Shown here: in pieces, positions 5,586-7,833 of the stretch
Layout of the letters: the number at the start of each line of letters is the position of its first letter
How positions within the stretch are numbered: the stretch's first letter is position 1
Assembly: GCA_965178525.1 (NCBI GenBank)
Contig: CBCXVS010000326.1
Coordinates: 1-7,833 of the forward strand
Length of the DNA stretch: 7,833 nt
Source: CBCXVS01 sp965178525
Lineage (GTDB): Bacteria; Tectomicrobia; Entotheonellia; Entotheonellales; Entotheonellaceae
Direction: 5' to 3'
The notes under the pieces: model-generated
What the model saw: the letters and a program-made list of their open reading frames with translations, nothing else
What the model was told of the DNA's origin: nothing
Database searches by the model: none
Translations under genes and position numbers: made by a program

Positions 5586-6299
5586 ATGACGCCTACTCAT
5601 CAACAACTATTCAAAATCTTCAATTCCGCATTCCGTATCTTAGTTGCTCCCCGCAGGGGGCCGCATTCCGCATTCGTAGGCTTGGCTTTGATCCTTTGCG
5701 GCGTTGTGGCCCACGTCGCCGCCCCCTCCCCGCCTCCTGCGAGCCGCCAAGCTTTTGTCGCGGCCAAAGACACCAGCGACGTTCGCACGCTGCTGGCTGT
5801 CTTTCAACGGGTTGGCCAAGACGATAGCAAAGACGCGGCTCTGGCCATTTTATATGCAGGCTTATCCGAGGAGATTCTGGTGGGACTCTCCGATCAACAC
5901 CTGACGCACGTGCTCGTGGCGGCGCGCCAGACGCTCAGCCGCATGACCGCGAAGCGCGCGCGTAAAGCCATATACAAAGCCGTTCGCAAGCATCCCAACT
6001 GGCGCGTACGCGCCATGCTACTCGATATCGCCATCATCCGCGCCGCCTCCGAGAAATGGGCCCAAAAAGCCATTGTGCGGGCCATTACCGATAGCACCGA
6101 TGCGGTGGCGATCAAAGCGATTGAGACGGCGGGCGCCTTGAAGCTAAAGCGGGCCGTCCCGGCCTTGATGCGCCTGGTCATCGGCAAATGGGGGTAGCAC
6201 GTCGGCATTGGCGCGGCCAAGGCCACCGTGGCCCTGGAAAACATCACCGGCACGGCCGACCCGGCAGCCTGGCAAGCATGGGTGAATCAACATTTATGA
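5586..6299 (+). pseudogene. HEAT-like repeat protein with N-terminal hydrophobic segment, interrupted by in-frame TAG
   Basis: The protein has a hydrophobic signal or anchor (VGLALILCGVVAHVAA, about bases 5677-5724), a Pro-rich linker, then paired amphipathic helices of the HEAT or armadillo type. Examples are RVRAMLLDIAIIRAASEKWA and AIKAIETAGALKLKRAVPAL. HEAT proteins are binding scaffolds without catalytic residues. The frame is stopped by TAG at 6195-6197 after VIGKWG but continues as HVGIGAAKATVALENITG to a TGA at 6297-6299. That TGA overlaps the next gene's ATG (ATGA), so the continuation is very likely the original C-terminus. Restored length is about 237 residues. GTG 5580 is a second start option, and a later start (TTG near 5683) is possible because bases 5621-5676 look like an intergenic repeat. 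The 18-base gap to the preceding stop supports an operon; partner and function are unknown. Confidence 0.65.
5621..5676 (+). repeat. ATTCCGCATTCCG-type short repeat copies
   Basis: ATTCCGCATTCCG occurs at 5623-5635, and the closely related CCGCATTCCGCATTCG follows at 5661-5676. They flank a short CCCC-GCA-GGGG palindrome. Similar iterations, read as NSAFRI or PHSAF in translation, are known to me as dispersed intergenic sequence in several environmental bacterial genomes. Here they lie inside the annotated 5' end of the HEAT gene, which raises doubt about its start. Confidence 0.4.
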
Positions 6300-7207
6300 C
6301 GAGACCGATTGCCATGATCCTCTCGGTGTGCGCTCTCGTGTACGCGGGGTGGGCCGCAACCGGTAGGTGCGAGGACGCTCGGTACCCCAAAGACCTGGCG
6401 CCGATGGTGCGCGTGCCAGCCGGGTATTTCCTACGGGGCACCCCAGAAACCCGAGCCCGAGCTCTCACTGCACAATTCGGCGATTATTTTGGGGTCGAAA
6501 CCCCGCAGCGCCGCATCTACGTCAGCGCCTTTGACATCGACCAGTTTGAGGTCACAAACCGGCAATATGCCCGATTTCTACGCGCCATGAAGACACATGG
6601 CCGGCGCGACGCGCATCCCGACGCCCTGCGCGGCAAAGACTATACCCCGACCTATTGGCGCGACCCTCGCCTCAATGGCGCCACCCATCCCGTCACCGGC
6701 GTGGACTGGTACGATGCCGATGCCTATTGCCGCTGGGCTGGCAAGCGTCTGCCCACCGAAGCCCAGTGGGAAAAAGCGGCGCGGGGAGCGGACGGCCGAG
6801 CATTTCCTTGGGGCAACACCTGGGTCGCCGCTTATTCCAACAACGTGGAATCGACGTTTGGCCAACCCGTCCTGCAGACCCAAGCGTGGCTGCGGTTTTT
6901 GGGGACGTTGAACCTCGATGTCCTGCAGGTTCTGACGCAACCCGTGGGGCGTTTTCCACGTGGTGTCAGTCCGTACGGGGTGCACGATATGGAGAGGAAT
7001 GTGTGGGAATGGTGTCGGGATTCGTACCACAAAGCCTACTACCGCTCCGCTCCGTCCCGGGATCCGTCCGGTCCTCCGCCGTCACCCTACAAGGTCCTGC
7101 GGGGTGGCGGCTGGAGCAGTCATCGCGCCAAGATACGGGTGGCATACCGCAATTACGATATCGCCACCGACCGGCACCTGGAGATTGGCTTTCGCTGCGT
7201 GCGCTAA
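6296..7207 (+). CDS. Exported SUMF1/FGE-fold protein lacking the formylglycine-generating cysteines
   Basis: A 303-residue protein of the formylglycine-generating enzyme (SUMF1) superfamily. A signal peptide (MTRPIAMILSVCALVYAGWA) points to export. The body shows the family landmarks in order: MVRVPAGYFLRGT at about 37-49, FDIDQFEVTNRQYARFL at about 79-95, HPVTGVDWYDADAYCRWAGK at about 124-143, RLPTEAQWEKAARG at about 144-157, FPWGNTW, VHDMERNVWEWCRDSY, and RGGGWSSHRAKIRVAYRN before the terminal IGFRC. In true FGE the two copper-binding cysteines lie in the segment matching RGGGWSSHRAKIR; here those positions are Ser and Ile, so sulfatase activation is not expected. The usual DMAGNVWEW is DMERNVWEW. 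The ATG at 6296 overlaps the preceding TGA by four bases, implying translational coupling; upstream in-frame codons would lie inside the HEAT gene. Likely a binding or structural protein in the envelope. Confidence 0.85.
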   Translation: MTRPIAMILSVCALVYAGWAATGRCEDARYPKDLAPMVRVPAGYFLRGTPETRARALTAQFGDYFGVETPQRRIYVSAFDIDQFEVTNRQYARFLRAMKTHGRRDAHPDALRGKDYTPTYWRDPRLNGATHPVTGVDWYDADAYCRWAGKRLPTEAQWEKAARGADGRAFPWGNTWVAAYSNNVESTFGQPVLQTQAWLRFLGTLNLDVLQVLTQPVGRFPRGVSPYGVHDMERNVWEWCRDSYHKAYYRSAPSRDPSGPPPSPYKVLRGGGWSSHRAKIRVAYRNYDIATDRHLEIGFRCVR

Positions 7208-7280
7208 TCCGGCGATTGTCCTGCAACACCACTCATTTAAATCTTAGGGGTCTTTCAAATACGTTTCTGATTTTGCTTCC

Positions 7281-7309
7281 TTGATAATTATACTAATCGT
7301 TAGTATATT
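7281..7309 (+). promoter_or_regulatory. Sigma70 promoter of the XRE regulator
   Basis: TTGATA (7281-7286) and TATATT (7304-7309) are each five of six matches to consensus, with an optimal 17-base spacer. Transcription would start near 7316, giving a leader of roughly 53 bases to the GTG at 7369. This is the closest match to a consensus promoter in the window. Confidence 0.7.
7289..7307. promoter_or_regulatory. Palindromic operator overlapping the XRE promoter
   Basis: TATACTAA and TTAGTATA form a perfect 8-bp inverted repeat around the 3-base centre TCG. The repeat fills most of the space between the -35 and -10 boxes and runs into the -10, so a dimer bound here would block RNA polymerase. 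The downstream gene encodes an HTH protein, which makes negative autoregulation the simplest reading. Confidence 0.65.
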
Positions 7310-7368
7310 AGGGTCGTCACCATTGCCATTTCAAAAAAGGCCGCCCAACCTATGTTGCGGTCTGGTAC

Positions 7369-7746
7369 GTGACGGAGAGCGAAGTTCGCCTTCCGGTACG
7401 CACGAAGACGCCCCCTACTGAAGCGCCCTGGTCGTTTCGAGCGGTGGGGCCAGGCCAACACGCGCAGGAGGCGAAAGAGACGCTGAGCCGTCTGGGCTTC
7501 AGCATTGTGGAAGAATCTATTCCTTGGCGCGAGGCTTTTCCCGAGGTAAGCGATCGCGAACTCCCCGGTGTAATCCTCCGTGGGGCGCGAGGTAAAGAAG
7601 GCCTGACACAAGTAGAGCTTGCGAAGCGCACGGGTATTCCCCAGCGCCATATTTCTGAGATGGAAAACGGTAAACGTCCAATTGGCAAAGCCAATGCGAA
7701 GAAATTTTCCAAAGTGCTTCAGGTAGGCTACAAGATATTTCTCTGA
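7369..7746 (+). CDS. XRE/Cro-C1-type helix-turn-helix transcriptional regulator (possible antitoxin)
   Basis: A 125-residue cytoplasmic DNA-binding protein. The C-terminal HTH_3 domain spans about residues 77-118. It shows GLTQVELAKRTGIPQRHISE, with the recognition helix around IPQRHISEMENGKRPI, and ends NAKKFSKVLQVGYKIFL, a typical Cro/C1 layout. The N-terminal 70 residues contain a small alpha/beta-looking segment (AKETLSRLGFSIVEESIPW) that is not recognised. HTH proteins of this size often act as antitoxins or autorepressors; no toxin gene lies within the visible flanks, so it may be solitary. The GTG at 7369 is the first usable start in its frame and lacks a good ribosome-binding site. 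Upstream codons read KKGRPTYVAVWYV without a start, and a one-base repair would join them to ATTGCC near 7323, so the true N-terminus may be longer. The palindrome in the promoter suggests autoregulation. Confidence 0.75.
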   Translation: MTESEVRLPVRTKTPPTEAPWSFRAVGPGQHAQEAKETLSRLGFSIVEESIPWREAFPEVSDRELPGVILRGARGKEGLTQVELAKRTGIPQRHISEMENGKRPIGKANAKKFSKVLQVGYKIFL

Positions 7747-7833
7747 TGGGCTCAAGGTCAATAGAGTTGTTCCTCAATAGCATAAGATCAGGTTCCCTAG
7801 CCCAGCCCAGATGCCCACCGAATCATCCTCAAA

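Noticed and set aside
6296..7207. Assigning the SUMF1-fold protein as a sulfatase-activating formylglycine-generating enzyme
   Set aside because: Both active-site cysteine positions are replaced and there is no sulfatase in the window.
7300..7761. A 153-codon minus-strand open frame over the XRE gene
   Set aside because: The plus strand has a clear HTH domain, promoter and operator; the reverse product has no recognisable feature.
1..7762. GGTCAAT at both window ends (1-7 and 7756-7762), considered as attachment or flanking direct repeats
   Set aside because: Seven bases recur by chance in a window this size, and no integrase or transposase lies between them.
7747..7833. Search for a toxin gene directly after the XRE regulator
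   Set aside because: Only 87 bases remain and neither strand holds a convincing start with ribosome-binding site; the stretch appears non-coding as far as it is visible.

Overview
This is a GC-rich bacterial chromosomal window with typical bacterial ribosome-binding sites, sigma70-like promoters and tightly packed genes. The gene content suggests an environmental, probably Gram-negative or deep-branching lineage, possibly an uncultured one: a luciferase-like monooxygenase, a Tat-exported amidohydrolase, a PepSY-type membrane protein, a periplasmic SUMF1-fold protein and a UPF0175/DUF3368 toxin-antitoxin pair. The species cannot be fixed from the sequence. No rRNA, tRNA, CRISPR array, insertion sequence or phage gene was seen.

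Layout. Bases 1-184 are mostly non-coding and lead into a toxin-antitoxin pair. The UPF0175-type antitoxin (185-451) is intact. The DUF3368 PIN toxin (452-831) is broken by an internal deletion and a frameshift. Facing it on the minus strand is a full-length LLM-class flavin-dependent monooxygenase (894-2069) with a good promoter. A 255-bp divergent intergenic region follows. A plus-strand run of four genes then begins: a Tat-signal amidohydrolase-2 protein (2325-3905, frameshifted near its C-terminus); a PepSY-TM/Asp-box membrane protein built from two repeated halves (3916-5567, split by one frameshift and one in-frame TAG); a HEAT-like repeat protein (5586-6299, with an in-frame TAG at 6195); and an exported SUMF1-fold protein (6296-7207) coupled to the HEAT gene by an ATGA overlap. 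The window ends with an XRE-type HTH regulator (7369-7746) behind a near-consensus promoter that contains a palindromic operator.

How the genes may fit together. The divergent monooxygenase and amidohydrolase resemble a catabolic pair that oxidises and then hydrolyses or decarboxylates a small organic substrate; this is inference from families and position. The amidohydrolase, PepSY protein, HEAT protein and SUMF1-fold protein are all predicted to act in the membrane or envelope, and their spacing suggests one operon. The SUMF1-fold protein lacks the cysteines needed to make formylglycine, so it is more likely a structural or binding protein than a sulfatase activator.

The most striking property is the density of lesions. 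At least three single-base frameshifts can each be repaired by adding one G. Two in-frame TAG codons interrupt otherwise continuous coding sequence, and one toxin gene has lost an internal block. The frameshifts look as much like under-called G runs as like real decay. From 4629 to 6299 a single frame is interrupted only by three TAG codons and ends at TGA, which makes amber readthrough worth excluding.
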